The notes below the pieces were generated by a model. It ran no database searches and had not been told where the DNA came from. It saw only the letters and a program-made list of their open reading frames with translations. From the NCBI GenBank assembly GCA_934675165.1, contig CAKUPP010000004.1, positions 30,219-94,218 on the forward strand: a stretch of DNA of 64,000 nt, given 5' to 3'. How positions within the stretch are numbered: position 1 is the stretch's first letter; each line of letters begins with the position of its first letter. This stretch comes from an uncultured Eubacteriales bacterium. GTDB lineage: Bacteria; Bacillota; Clostridia; Oscillospirales; Acutalibacteraceae. A program made the translations under genes and the position numbers. Positions 25,359 through 34,166 of this stretch are shown piece after piece.

Positions 25359-27755
25359 CAGATCAATACCATTCTTAATTAGAAATTTCTTCAAACCTTC
25401 AGTGCTGTTAAACATAGCAAATTGACCATTTTTATATTCCAATTCTTTTATTTTACTATCAATAAAATTACAAGAATCGCTAAATTTTTGAAAACCACTT
25501 AAATATTTTTTGATACTGTGTAGAGACAGATATAATGCATAATTATCTTGAGCTATACCTAATTTAGCTCCGTTAATACCTTTTACTTTGTTTTCACAAA
25601 GTTCAATAGTATCATACTTTATGTCAAGCTCCTTCTCCTCGCCAACACTTTTAACGTCACAGAATACTTTAGGCATAAATTCGGGTGTACCTTTGCATTT
25701 AAAAGTATACTTTTTGTTTATTTTAGTGGTAAAGTCGGGGTCACATAGTTTGCATACATATGGTGATCTCGTTCCCTCTCTTGCTTTGCCTTTTTGGAAT
25801 ACAATAAAGTTATCAGGCTTTATATCGTAATGAATTCTTTTAAATTTAGTATGATAAAAATTGACGGAATCTATCATATTTTGCGCTAATTGTTCAATGG
25901 TTGCATTATTAGTCCACTGTTCGTCGGTCTCCAATTTTTCAAAAAAACCTACCAAATCCATTTCACCTTTTTTTGTTTCTATACCACGTCCTATTGTTTT
26001 CGGGTTAATTACTAAATTTCTGGCTAATGCAGATTCTTCTTTCTCAAGTTTTTTCTCTTTGATTTCGTTATTTAGAGCTTCAATCTTTTCATTTAGTGTT
26101 ACGTCAGTATCATTGGAACGTGTTTGGTTTTGTAAAGATTTTAGTTGAGATTCTAAGTCGTTTATTTCTTCTTGTAGTGCTTTTTCTTCATTCTTCATTC
26201 TTGAATGTTGATTGTGAAGACTTTTATTAGTGTGTATGTCGCGTTCAATTCGCTCTTGGCTATTATCTTTATCATCTTTGAAAAATTTAAATACTTTTTC
26301 TTTATTCTTTTCTGACAACGTAATTGACTGAACAGCTCCAAATGAGCCTTCACCCATATTTTCACCTAACTTAAGATATCTGTTAATATTACCTTTTACA
26401 TTATATACACGCATTAAAGCCGCTAAACAATTTTTAAATGATTTGTTTAATTTATCGTCGTCAGATTTTTTCATACTGGATATCGCTTCAGAATCTTTTG
26501 GATTTCCAAATGATTTGGTAATGTCTTCTATAGTAGGCCCTTTCCCAGTTAATTGTTTGTACAGTACTAAAATGGGAGCGTTGGTATTTAATTCACCCTC
26601 AAACACTTGTAAATTGTTTAAAAAATCTGTTAAACAATCCTTTATGTTGTTAATGCACTCTGATTCAGTAGCATCTAATTGCGTTGAATTAAATTTACTT
26701 ATTGTATTTTTCAATGTTGTTATTTTTTTCTCACATTTGTCCATTACTTTAGAAAAAATGGTTAACTTTTTTTCATTGTTCATATCATCCATATTATTCA
26801 TAGCAGATTGGATGTATTTATCAATAATATCATTTATGCCCACATTGAAGTCACTAAAATTCTGTCCCATCATCCACTTTTCTAAGTTAAACGGTTTGCC
26901 TTTTCCAGGACTTGTTTGTTCAGAAAGGTTTGTACTTTTCATTTGTTGGCCTTTAATCGATTTTTGAAGAGCAATTCGGTTAGCTTGCTCAGGGAATTTC
27001 GGTGGAGTCTTCATACTTTTCATTTGTTGAACTTTAATCGATTTTTGAGGAACAATTCGGTTAGCTTGCTCAGGGAAGTTTGGCGGAGTCTTCATATTTT
27101 TCGGTGGTTGAACTTCAATCGACTTTTGAGGAGGATTAAAGTTCAGTGGAGTCTTCATATTCTCCAGTGGTTGGACTTCAGCCGATTTTTTAGGAACAAT
27201 TTTTTTAATAACCGGTATTTTATTTGGTGATAATGGTCGATTATTTGTACTTTGTAATTTTTTATCACCAACATTCTCTTCGTTTGTTTCGCTAATAACC
27301 GGTTGTTTACCTGGTGATTGATTTTTAATTTTAGGACTTTGACTTGGTGGTGATGGCCGCTTATTTGTATTTTGTGATTTTTTGTCACCAACATTCTCTT
27401 CGTTTGTTTTGCTAATAATCGGTTGTTTACCTGACGATTGATGATTTTTAATTTTAGGACTTTGACTTGGTGGTGATGGCCGCTTATTTATATTTTGTGA
27501 TTTTTGGTCACCACTAGTTTCAGTTGCAGTTTTTATAGTCTTCATATTTCGCGTTTTCAAACCTTGTTTTGATGCAGAAACTGTTTCCTTATTAGGATAA
27601 ATTTGTTTTAATAAATTAATTAAAAATTCTTTCAAATCATTTTTTAAAGGAATTAATTTTGCAGGAAATTTTATAGCACTAGTATTAGTTATACCAATAG
27701 TGCTGCTATCCCAATGTTCTTGTTTTACAAATTCAGAAGGTATTTTTTTGCCCAT
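25353..27755 (-). CDS. Eukaryotic-like protein kinase paralogue 1 (main part of a disrupted gene)
   Basis: The 800-residue reading frame is the larger part of a gene cut by a TAA codon at 27786-27788; ATG 27755 is the first possible restart and has no clear ribosome site. Domains: remainder of the shared N-terminal domain; Pro/Ser/Lys linker with two roughly 40-residue repeats (82-162) and QPxKxMKTPPNF repeats (195-275); middle domain (about 300-455); kinase domain with glycine loop MGEGSFGAV (467-475), lysine in KVFKFF, an inserted coiled coil (about 515-580), catalytic HYDIKPDN (642-649), DPD (672-674) in place of DFG, and GTPEFMP. Soluble, no export signal. Kinase activity is likely from motifs if translated; target unknown. 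Confidence 0.75.
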   Translation of the reverse strand: MGKKIPSEFVKQEHWDSSTIGITNTSAIKFPAKLIPLKNDLKEFLINLLKQIYPNKETVSASKQGLKTRNMKTIKTATETSGDQKSQNINKRPSPPSQSPKIKNHQSSGKQPIISKTNEENVGDKKSQNTNKRPSPPSQSPKIKNQSPGKQPVISETNEENVGDKKLQSTNNRPLSPNKIPVIKKIVPKKSAEVQPLENMKTPLNFNPPQKSIEVQPPKNMKTPPNFPEQANRIVPQKSIKVQQMKSMKTPPKFPEQANRIALQKSIKGQQMKSTNLSEQTSPGKGKPFNLEKWMMGQNFSDFNVGINDIIDKYIQSAMNNMDDMNNEKKLTIFSKVMDKCEKKITTLKNTISKFNSTQLDATESECINNIKDCLTDFLNNLQVFEGELNTNAPILVLYKQLTGKGPTIEDITKSFGNPKDSEAISSMKKSDDDKLNKSFKNCLAALMRVYNVKGNINRYLKLGENMGEGSFGAVQSITLSEKNKEKVFKFFKDDKDNSQERIERDIHTNKSLHNQHSRMKNEEKALQEEINDLESQLKSLQNQTRSNDTDVTLNEKIEALNNEIKEKKLEKEESALARNLVINPKTIGRGIETKKGEMDLVGFFEKLETDEQWTNNATIEQLAQNMIDSVNFYHTKFKRIHYDIKPDNFIVFQKGKAREGTRSPYVCKLCDPDFTTKINKKYTFKCKGTPEFMPKVFCDVKSVGEEKELDIKYDTIELCENKVKGINGAKLGIAQDNYALYLSLHSIKKYLSGFQKFSDSCNFIDSKIKELEYKNGQFAMFNSTEGLKKFLIKNGIDLS

Positions 27756-27785
27756 TATTTCTTGATAAATTTGAGAAAGTGGATC

Positions 27786-28031
27786 TTAGTCTGAACTAAT
27801 ATTAAATTTGCCAGGACATTTCTCTGCACACGCACCTATCAAATCTTTTATTGAATTATAAGATTTCTTAAACTCTTCGTCTGCATTATTACCAGCAGGC
27901 GTTAATTGTTTATGCAACTCATTCAATTTTGGTTTTAAAGTTAACTTATTACCATCATTGATGTTATTATTAAATTTTTTTAGTGCGCTTAACATATTAC
28001 GTTCACATACACCCTGCATTACACTACCCAT
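27786..28031 (-). pseudogene. N-terminal fragment of kinase paralogue 1
   Basis: The 81-codon frame begins MGSVMQGVCERNMLSALKKF exactly like paralogue 2 and ends at FNISSD followed by TAA. In the four intact paralogues the corresponding codon after the aspartate is CAA (Gln of DQDPLSQ), and homology continues in the same frame after the stop. The change is GATCAA to GACTAA, two adjacent bases exchanged. The fragment has the family promoter and an AAAGGAGAG site, so the fragment itself should be expressed. Either the gene is inactivated, or the two parts are made separately. Confidence 0.8.
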
Positions 28032-28104
28032 TAAAATCCTCTCCTTTAGAATAAATAATTATTTTTAGTAGCCTATTCAAAATTTTTATTTAGTTAAATC
28101 AACT

Positions 28105-28125
28105 ATCAAATATACTGTATTTGAT
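28105..28125 (-). promoter_or_regulatory. Dyad at the transcription start of kinase paralogue 1
   Basis: ATCAAATA, five bases, TATTTGAT, placed just downstream of the -10 element. Degenerate versions sit at the same place before paralogues 2, 3 and 4. It is a repressor-site candidate, although AT-richness raises the chance level. Confidence 0.35.
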
Positions 28126-28131
28126 TTTTTA

Positions 28132-28160
28132 ATTATACATAATATACAAAAATAAATCAA
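28132..28160 (-). promoter_or_regulatory. Promoter of kinase paralogue 1
   Basis: Minus strand TTGATT, 17 bases, TATAAT, in the position and context shared by all five kinase genes. Confidence 0.75.
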
Positions 28161-28244
28161 CTTTTTTGATTTAAAAAATATTCATACCGCGCGCTATGAG
28201 CGTGAGATTAGAACTTAAATCATGATCACGTCTTTTAAGCGTAG

Positions 28245-30932
28245 TCACGATTCATACATTATTCGACCATTATTATTCCACCATTCATAATAACTATTTA
28301 TATTTTCCCACGTAGCGCCATTTGCAACTAAAAAACCTTCTAAACTGTCAATACTACTAAACATAGAAAAGTTATTATTTTTACCCATCAATTCGTTCAT
28401 TTTCTTACTAATAAAATCACGAGATTCTTGATACCTTCCAATTCCTTTTAAAATCTCATTAATGTCGAATAAAGACATATATAATTCATAATCATCCATA
28501 GCTATGCCTAATTGAGCTCCTTTAACACCGCGCGCATTGTTTACGCAAAGACCAGCTATTTCATAATTTACGTCATCCCCGTCAAAAAATATGCCAGGCA
28601 TAAACGCGGGTGTACCCGCGAATGAAAAAGTATACTTGTTGTTTATTTTAGTGGTAAAGTCGGGGTCACATAGTTTGCATACATATGGTGAGCTCGTTTT
28701 CTCTCTTGCTTTGCCTTTTTGGAATACAATAAAGTTTTCAGGCTTTATATCGTAATGAATTCTTTTAAATTTGGTATGATAAAAATTGACAGCGTCTACC
28801 ATGTCTTGCACTAATTGTTTAATGATTTCATCACTAATCCCCGAGTTATCCTTTAAGGCATTAACAAACGCAAGCAAATCCATTTCACCTTTTTTTGTTT
28901 CTATACCATGTCCTATTGTTTTCGGGTTAATTACTAAATTTCTGGCTAATGCAGATTCTTCTTTCTCAAGTTTTTTCTCTTTGATTTCGTTATTTAGAGC
29001 TTCTATTTCTTTATCTAGATTTGCGTCAATACTATTGGAACGTGTTTCTTGTAAAGATTCTCGTTTAGATTTTAAGTTGTTTATTTTTTCTTGTTTCTTA
29101 CGTTCTTTCTCATCAATTTTTTTATTTAGATCTTCTATTTTTTTATTTAGCTTTGCGTCAATACTATTGGAACGTGTTTTTTGTAAAGATTCTCGTTTAG
29201 ATTTTAAGTTGTTTATTTTTTCTTGTTTCTTACGTTCTTTCTTATCAATTTTTTTATTTAGATCTTCTATTTTTTTATTTAGCTTTGCGTCAATACTATT
29301 GGAACGTGTTTTTTGTAAAGATTCTCGTTTAGATTTTAAGTTGTTTATTTTTTCTTGTAGTGCTTTTTCTTTATTCTTCATTCTTGAATGTTGATTGTGA
29401 AGACTTTTATTCGTGTGTATGTTGCGTTCAATTTGCTTTTGACTATCATCGTTATTATTTTTGAAAGATTTAAATACTTTTTCTTTATTCTTTTTTTCTT
29501 TATTCTTTCCTGACAACGTAATTGACTGAACAACTCCAAATGAGCCTTCACCCATACTTTCACCTAAACTAAGATATCTGTTAATATTACCTTTTACATT
29601 ATATACACGCATTAAAGCCGCTAAACAATTTTTAAATGATTTGTTTAATTTATCGTCGTCAGATTTTTTCATACTGGATATCGCTTCAGAATCTTTTGGA
29701 TTTCCAAATGATTTGGTAATGTCTTCTATAGTAGGCCCTTTCCCAGTTAATTGTTTGTACAGTACTAAAATGGGAGCATTGGTATTTAATTCACCCTCAA
29801 ACACTTGTGAATTGTTTGAAAAATTTGTTAAACAATTTTTTATGTTGTTGATGCACTCGAATTCAGGACTATTTAATTGCGTTAAATCAAATTCAATCAT
29901 TACATCATCCATTGCATCATTAAACACTTCTATTGTACTCTTACATTCGCTCATCACATCAGAAAAATAGTTAACTTTTTTTCCATCGTTCATACCATTT
30001 ATAACAGTTTGGATGTATTTATCAATAATACCATTTATGTCTACATTGAAGTTATTAAATTTATTTAAGATATCGTTATTTTTTGATGGCAATGCAGCAC
30101 CACCCGGCTCATGATTCAATTGAACGTTTTTCGGTCCCTCTATCGACTTGTTTAGGTTAACCGGGTTGCCTTCTCCAGAATTTGTTTGTTTAGAAAGATT
30201 TGTGCTTTTCATTTGTGAAACTTTAATCGACTCTTGAGAAGAATTAAAGTTCGGTGGAGTCTCCATCTTCTCCGGTGGTTGAACTTCAGTCATTTTTTGA
30301 GGATTAGCTGAATCATGTTTGTTTGTTTTAATAACCGGTTGTTTACCTTGTGATTGATGATTTTTAATTTTAGGACTTTGACTTGGTGGTAATGGCCGCT
30401 TATTTGTATTTTGTGATTTTTGGTCACCACTAGTTTCAGTTACTGTTTTTATAGTCTTCATATTTCGCTTTTTCATACCTTGTTCTGATGCAGGAACTGT
30501 TCCCTCATTAGGATAAATTTGTTTTAATAAATTAATTAAAAAATTTTTTAACGCTTTTTTTAAGTGCGTTGATTCTGCAGGAAAGCTTATAGAACTATTC
30601 TCAGTTATGCCAATATCCTTGCTATCCCAATTTTTTTGTTTTACAGATTCAGAAGGTATTTTTTTGCCAATTATTTTTTGATACATTTGAGAAAGTGGAT
30701 CTTGATCTGAACTAATATTAAAATTGTCAGGATTTTTCTTTGCACATTCACCTATTAAATTTACTACTGAATTATAAGACTCCTTGAACTTTTCACTTGC
30801 ATCATTACCAACAGGATTTAATTGTTCATGCAAATCACCCAACTTTTGTTTTAAATTTAACTTGCTTTTATTAAATATTTTTAGTGCGCTTAACATATTA
30901 CGTTCACATACACCCTGCATTACACTACCCAT
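28245..30932 (-). CDS. Eukaryotic-like protein kinase paralogue 2
   Basis: 895 residues. N-terminal domain 1-140 (MGSVMQGVCERNML, NISSDQDPLSQMYQKI), Pro/Ser/Lys linker about 145-285, middle domain about 290-455 ending KSFKNCLAALMRVYN, and kinase domain about 455-870. Kinase features: MGEGSFGVV (460-468), lysine in KVFK, a long coiled coil 515-665 within the N-lobe built of three 44-residue repeats, HYDIKPEN (726-733), DPD (756-758) replacing DFG, AGTPAFMP. The catalytic Asp, Asn and metal Asp are kept, so activity is plausible. No signal peptide or membrane helix. Its C-terminus (YYEWWNNN) differs from the others. AAAGGAGAG precedes the ATG. No hairpin with a T-run follows the gene. Confidence 0.85.
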   Translation of the reverse strand: MGSVMQGVCERNMLSALKIFNKSKLNLKQKLGDLHEQLNPVGNDASEKFKESYNSVVNLIGECAKKNPDNFNISSDQDPLSQMYQKIIGKKIPSESVKQKNWDSKDIGITENSSISFPAESTHLKKALKNFLINLLKQIYPNEGTVPASEQGMKKRNMKTIKTVTETSGDQKSQNTNKRPLPPSQSPKIKNHQSQGKQPVIKTNKHDSANPQKMTEVQPPEKMETPPNFNSSQESIKVSQMKSTNLSKQTNSGEGNPVNLNKSIEGPKNVQLNHEPGGAALPSKNNDILNKFNNFNVDINGIIDKYIQTVINGMNDGKKVNYFSDVMSECKSTIEVFNDAMDDVMIEFDLTQLNSPEFECINNIKNCLTNFSNNSQVFEGELNTNAPILVLYKQLTGKGPTIEDITKSFGNPKDSEAISSMKKSDDDKLNKSFKNCLAALMRVYNVKGNINRYLSLGESMGEGSFGVVQSITLSGKNKEKKNKEKVFKSFKNNNDDSQKQIERNIHTNKSLHNQHSRMKNKEKALQEKINNLKSKRESLQKTRSNSIDAKLNKKIEDLNKKIDKKERKKQEKINNLKSKRESLQKTRSNSIDAKLNKKIEDLNKKIDEKERKKQEKINNLKSKRESLQETRSNSIDANLDKEIEALNNEIKEKKLEKEESALARNLVINPKTIGHGIETKKGEMDLLAFVNALKDNSGISDEIIKQLVQDMVDAVNFYHTKFKRIHYDIKPENFIVFQKGKAREKTSSPYVCKLCDPDFTTKINNKYTFSFAGTPAFMPGIFFDGDDVNYEIAGLCVNNARGVKGAQLGIAMDDYELYMSLFDINEILKGIGRYQESRDFISKKMNELMGKNNNFSMFSSIDSLEGFLVANGATWENINSYYEWWNNNGRIMYES
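28956..29351 (-). repeat. Three tandem 132-bp coding repeats in kinase paralogue 2
   Basis: Each unit encodes 44 residues beginning KINNLKSKRESLQ; markers such as the CGTGTTT at 29041, 29173 and 29305 are 132 bp apart. The first two copies are almost identical and the third has diverged to match the single copy in paralogue 1. The repeat lengthens a coiled coil and points to recent expansion. Confidence 0.9.
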
Positions 30933-31032
30933 TAAAATCCTCTCCTTTACAATAAATAATTATTTTTAGTAACCTGTTTAAAATTTTTATTTAGTCAAAT
31001 CAACTATCAAATATACTATATCCGATTTTTTA

Positions 31033-31061
31033 ATTATATATAATATACAAAAATAAGTCAA
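31033..31061 (-). promoter_or_regulatory. Promoter of kinase paralogue 2
   Basis: Minus strand TTGACT, 17 bases, TATAAT; identical in paralogues 3 and 4. Confidence 0.8.
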
Positions 31062-31172
31062 CTTTTTTGATTTAAAAAATATTCATCCGGTTACACTTTT
31101 ACTTATTTTATAAAATTTATATAATTTAACTTTGCTTATTTTTTGTAAAATACGCCTAATAATTCACATACT

Positions 31173-31215
31173 AAAACAAACGCACACTATTTTATTTTTT
31201 GTGTGCGTTTGTTTT
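31173..31215 (-). terminator. Terminator of kinase paralogue 3
   Basis: Arms AAAACAAACGCACAC and GTGTGCGTTTGTTTT, a 15-bp perfect stem with a 13-base AT loop, eight bases past the stop codon. Confidence 0.85.
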
Positions 31216-31222
31216 TTAGTTT

Positions 31223-33871
31223 TTATTCATTACTTAACTCATTTGAGTTATTTTGCATTTCGTAGTACTTTTTTAGTATTCGATCTGTGGCATCTTCATC
31301 CAATTTTTCTGAACCATTCAACTTCGCCAGCTTATTATTTAATTCATCCTCCGGAGCACCATTTTTAATTAAAAAATCTTTTAATTTTTCAATACTCTCA
31401 AACATAGAAAAGTTATTGTTCACTGTAGACCAATTTTTTAATTGTTTACAAGCATAATCATATGAAGCTTTAAATAATAATGGATCTACTTTCTTTATAT
31501 ATTTTTTATTTACTTTCTTCATATATTCTTCATATTCTTTCAAAATATTCTTTATTTCATTCAAAGTCTCGTACAACGCGTAGTTATCCTCTGCTACTAC
31601 CAGTGCTGCTCCAGGCTCACCATTTGCACATTCAATACAAAGCCTTCGCGCAATCTTATTTTCTTTACCTACATCGATAAATAACTTAGGTTTATATTGG
31701 GGTGTACCAGAAAATTCATATTTAAATTTATCATTTATTTTAGCACTTAAATCACAATCAGCAAGTTTACATTTATAACCTAATAATGATCCTCCCTTTT
31801 TAGGGTATACAAAAAAATTTTCAGGTTTTATGTCGCGGTGTACACACTTATATGTGCCGTGAAACTGTTTTACACCATTTATCACATCATCTATTAGTCC
31901 ATTCATACAGGCCGTCACATCTGCCTTTGTTAATGCTTTCTCATGCTCACCATAAACAATATTCAACATATCTTTTTCCATAAACTTAAGTAAATCGCCA
32001 GTTCCTTTTTTGGTTTCTATAATACTTCCACGCATTTTTATATTAATAACTCTGTTTCTATTCGATTTTAATGCTTTTTTTTCTGACTTTAATTTTTCAA
32101 TTTCCTGTTTAAGTTCATAAATACGTTTCAGATCTTTTGTTTGCTTTAATTCTTGCCCTAATTTTTCTATTTCCCTTTTTTTCTCTTTTTCCTTTGATTC
32201 TTCCTTTAATTTCAATGTTTTGTGATAAATTTCAGTATTGGCAATTAATTCACTAGCATATTGTTCTTGCATGTTTGGATCATTAAAAGTTTTAGCTACC
32301 ACTTCTTTTCTATTATTGGGTCTTTTATTGGGCAACTGATATGAATTAGCAACACCATAACTTCCTTCACCCATTTTTGTGACAAAATGAGTAAATCTTT
32401 CCACATTATTTTTAACATTATATATGCGCATTAAGGCCGCTAGACAATTTTTAAATGATTTGTTAAAATTTTTATCTTTTGATATTTCCATATTTTTTAT
32501 AGCAATGGAACTAAACGGATCTCCATATGAATTTGTAATATCTTTTAATGTAGCACTACTTCCAGTTAATTTTTCAAATAGTGCCAAAATAGGAGCAGTT
32601 TTATCTATTTCCTTATCAAATATTTGTGGATTTTTCAAAAATTTATTCAAACAATCTTTTATAGCTACAATTGAATTTGATTCATTTTTTGTTAAATTGG
32701 CGGAACGATCACGATTATTTATCATATTTCGCAATTCAGTTATACGATCTATACACGATTTAATAACATAAGTATATACTTCATCACTAGGCTTATATAC
32801 TCCGTTATCTTTATTTTTACTTATTATCATAATACCTTCCATTTCATTATTTATAATATCATTTATATTATAATGAAATTTATTAAAATTATTTAAGATA
32901 TCATCATTTTCTGACAGCAATACAGCACCACCCGGCTTACGATTCGATTGAACGTTTTTCTGTTCCTCTATCGATTTGTTTAGGTTAAACAGTCTGTTGT
33001 TTCCAAAATCTGTTTGTTCAGAAGGGTTTATATTTTTCATTTGTGAAACTTCAATCAACTCTTGAGAAGCAATTTGTTTAGTTTGCTCAGAAATGCGCGG
33101 CGGAGTCTTCATATCCCCCAGTGGTTGGTCTTTAATCGATTTTTGAGAATTAGTTGAATCATGTTCGTTTGTTTTTTTAATATCTGGTTTTTTATCTGGT
33201 GGAGGAGGAACCTTTCTATTAATATCTGGTTTTTTACCTGGTGGAGGAGGAACCTTTCGGCTAGCTTTTTTATTAATAACCGATTGTTTACCTGATGATC
33301 GATCTTTAATTTTAGGACTTTGACTTGGTGGTAATAGCTGCTTATTTGTATTTTGTGATTTTGGGTCACTCTTAGTTTTAGTTACCGTTTTTATAGTCTT
33401 CATATTTCGCGTTTTCAAACCTTGTTTTGATGCAGGGACTGTTTCCTTATTAGGATAAATTTGTTTTAATAAATTAATTAAAAAATCTTTCAATTCATTT
33501 TTTAAGGGCGTTGATTCTGCAGGAAAACTTATAGAACTATTCTCAGTTATGCCAATATCCTCGCTACCCCAATTTTTTTGTTTTACAGATTCAGAAGGTA
33601 TTTTTTTGCCAATTATTTTTTGATACATTTGAGAAAGTGGATCTTGATCTGAACTAATATTAAAATTGTCAGAATTTTTCTTTGCACATTCACCTATTAA
33701 ATTTACTACTGAATTATAAAACTCCTTGAATTTTTCACTTGCATCATTACCAACAGGATTTAATTGTTCATGCAAACCACCCAACTTTTGTTTTAAATTT
33801 AACTTGCTTTTATTAAATTTTTTTAGTGCGCTTAACATATTATTTTCACATATATTTTGGTCTTTGCCCAT
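31223..33871 (-). CDS. Eukaryotic-like protein kinase paralogue 3
   Basis: 882 residues. N-terminal domain 1-140 is almost the same as in paralogue 2. The linker (about 145-310) has two KVPPPPxKKPDI repeats. Middle domain about 325-495. Kinase domain about 495-830: MGEGSYGVA (500-508), lysine in VVAKTF (527), coiled-coil insert about 553-605, then NRVINIKMRG and hinge IETKKGTGDLLKF, a complete HRDIKPEN (678-685), DCD (705-707) replacing DFG, SGTPQYKP. The tail FSMFESIEKLKDFLIKNGAP is shared by the family. It is the most canonical member of the DCD subgroup and probably catalytically active; target unknown. Own promoter and terminator. Confidence 0.87.
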   Translation of the reverse strand: MGKDQNICENNMLSALKKFNKSKLNLKQKLGGLHEQLNPVGNDASEKFKEFYNSVVNLIGECAKKNSDNFNISSDQDPLSQMYQKIIGKKIPSESVKQKNWGSEDIGITENSSISFPAESTPLKNELKDFLINLLKQIYPNKETVPASKQGLKTRNMKTIKTVTKTKSDPKSQNTNKQLLPPSQSPKIKDRSSGKQSVINKKASRKVPPPPGKKPDINRKVPPPPDKKPDIKKTNEHDSTNSQKSIKDQPLGDMKTPPRISEQTKQIASQELIEVSQMKNINPSEQTDFGNNRLFNLNKSIEEQKNVQSNRKPGGAVLLSENDDILNNFNKFHYNINDIINNEMEGIMIISKNKDNGVYKPSDEVYTYVIKSCIDRITELRNMINNRDRSANLTKNESNSIVAIKDCLNKFLKNPQIFDKEIDKTAPILALFEKLTGSSATLKDITNSYGDPFSSIAIKNMEISKDKNFNKSFKNCLAALMRIYNVKNNVERFTHFVTKMGEGSYGVANSYQLPNKRPNNRKEVVAKTFNDPNMQEQYASELIANTEIYHKTLKLKEESKEKEKKREIEKLGQELKQTKDLKRIYELKQEIEKLKSEKKALKSNRNRVINIKMRGSIIETKKGTGDLLKFMEKDMLNIVYGEHEKALTKADVTACMNGLIDDVINGVKQFHGTYKCVHRDIKPENFFVYPKKGGSLLGYKCKLADCDLSAKINDKFKYEFSGTPQYKPKLFIDVGKENKIARRLCIECANGEPGAALVVAEDNYALYETLNEIKNILKEYEEYMKKVNKKYIKKVDPLLFKASYDYACKQLKNWSTVNNNFSMFESIEKLKDFLIKNGAPEDELNNKLAKLNGSEKLDEDATDRILKKYYEMQNNSNELSNE

Positions 33872-33971
33872 TAAAATTCTCTCCTTTACAATAAATATTT
33901 ATTTTTAGTAGTCTGTTTAAAATTTTTACTTAGTTAAACCAACTATTAAATATACTGTATCTGATTTTTTA

Positions 33972-34000
33972 ATTATATATAATATACAAAAATAAGTCAA
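33972..34000 (-). promoter_or_regulatory. Promoter of kinase paralogue 3
   Basis: Minus strand TTGACT, 17 bases, TATAAT, as in paralogues 2 and 4. Confidence 0.8.
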
Positions 34001-34117
34001 CTTTTTTGATTTAAAAAATATTCATCCAGTTACACTTTTACTTATTTTATTTTATAAAATTTATATAATTTAGTTTTGCTGATTTTTTACAAAATACGCC
34101 TAATAACTTACATACTA

Positions 34118-34158
34118 AAACAAACGCACACAAAAAACAAAATAGTGTACGTTTGTTT
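34118..34158 (-). terminator. Terminator of kinase paralogue 4 (loop inverted)
   Basis: Arms AAACAAACGCACAC and GTGTACGTTTGTTT (one mismatch). The AT loop is the reverse complement of the loop in the homologous terminators at 31173 and 36934, with one base different. Confidence 0.8.
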
Positions 34159-34166
34159 CTTAGTTT

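Larger units (their letters stand above)
30933..31222 (-). repeat. Intergenic cassette copy A (terminator + spacer + promoter)
   Basis: About 290 bp nearly identical to 33872-34166 and 36693-36983. From the upstream side it holds the terminator of the preceding kinase gene, an AT-rich spacer (ATACGCCTAATAATTCACAT and neighbours), the TTGACT/TATAAT promoter and the AAAGGAGAG site of the next. Whole gene-plus-cassette units were therefore duplicated. Confidence 0.85.
33872..34166 (-). repeat. Intergenic cassette copy B
   Basis: Second copy of the roughly 290-bp cassette. It matches copies A and C except for scattered changes, and the loop of the terminator hairpin is in the opposite orientation. 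Confidence 0.85.

Noticed and set aside
26443..26967. 174-codon plus-strand frame opposite kinase paralogue 1
   Set aside because: It is antisense to the conserved middle domain; a matching antisense frame occurs in paralogue 2 only because the DNA is duplicated.
28956..29351. Tandem repeats considered as a CRISPR array
   Set aside because: The 132-bp units are contiguous, without spacers, in frame and code for a heptad-like helix; no cas genes are present.
28786..29394. 202-codon plus-strand frame (Ser/Phe/Leu-rich, repetitive)
   Set aside because: It is the reverse complement of the coiled-coil repeats of kinase paralogue 2; its repetitive composition mirrors that gene and it has no ribosome binding site.
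31081..31172. Conserved intergenic spacer considered as a small RNA gene
   Set aside because: It lies between a terminator and a promoter and has no promoter or terminator of its own. Repetition is explained by duplication of whole units; kept only as part of the cassette.
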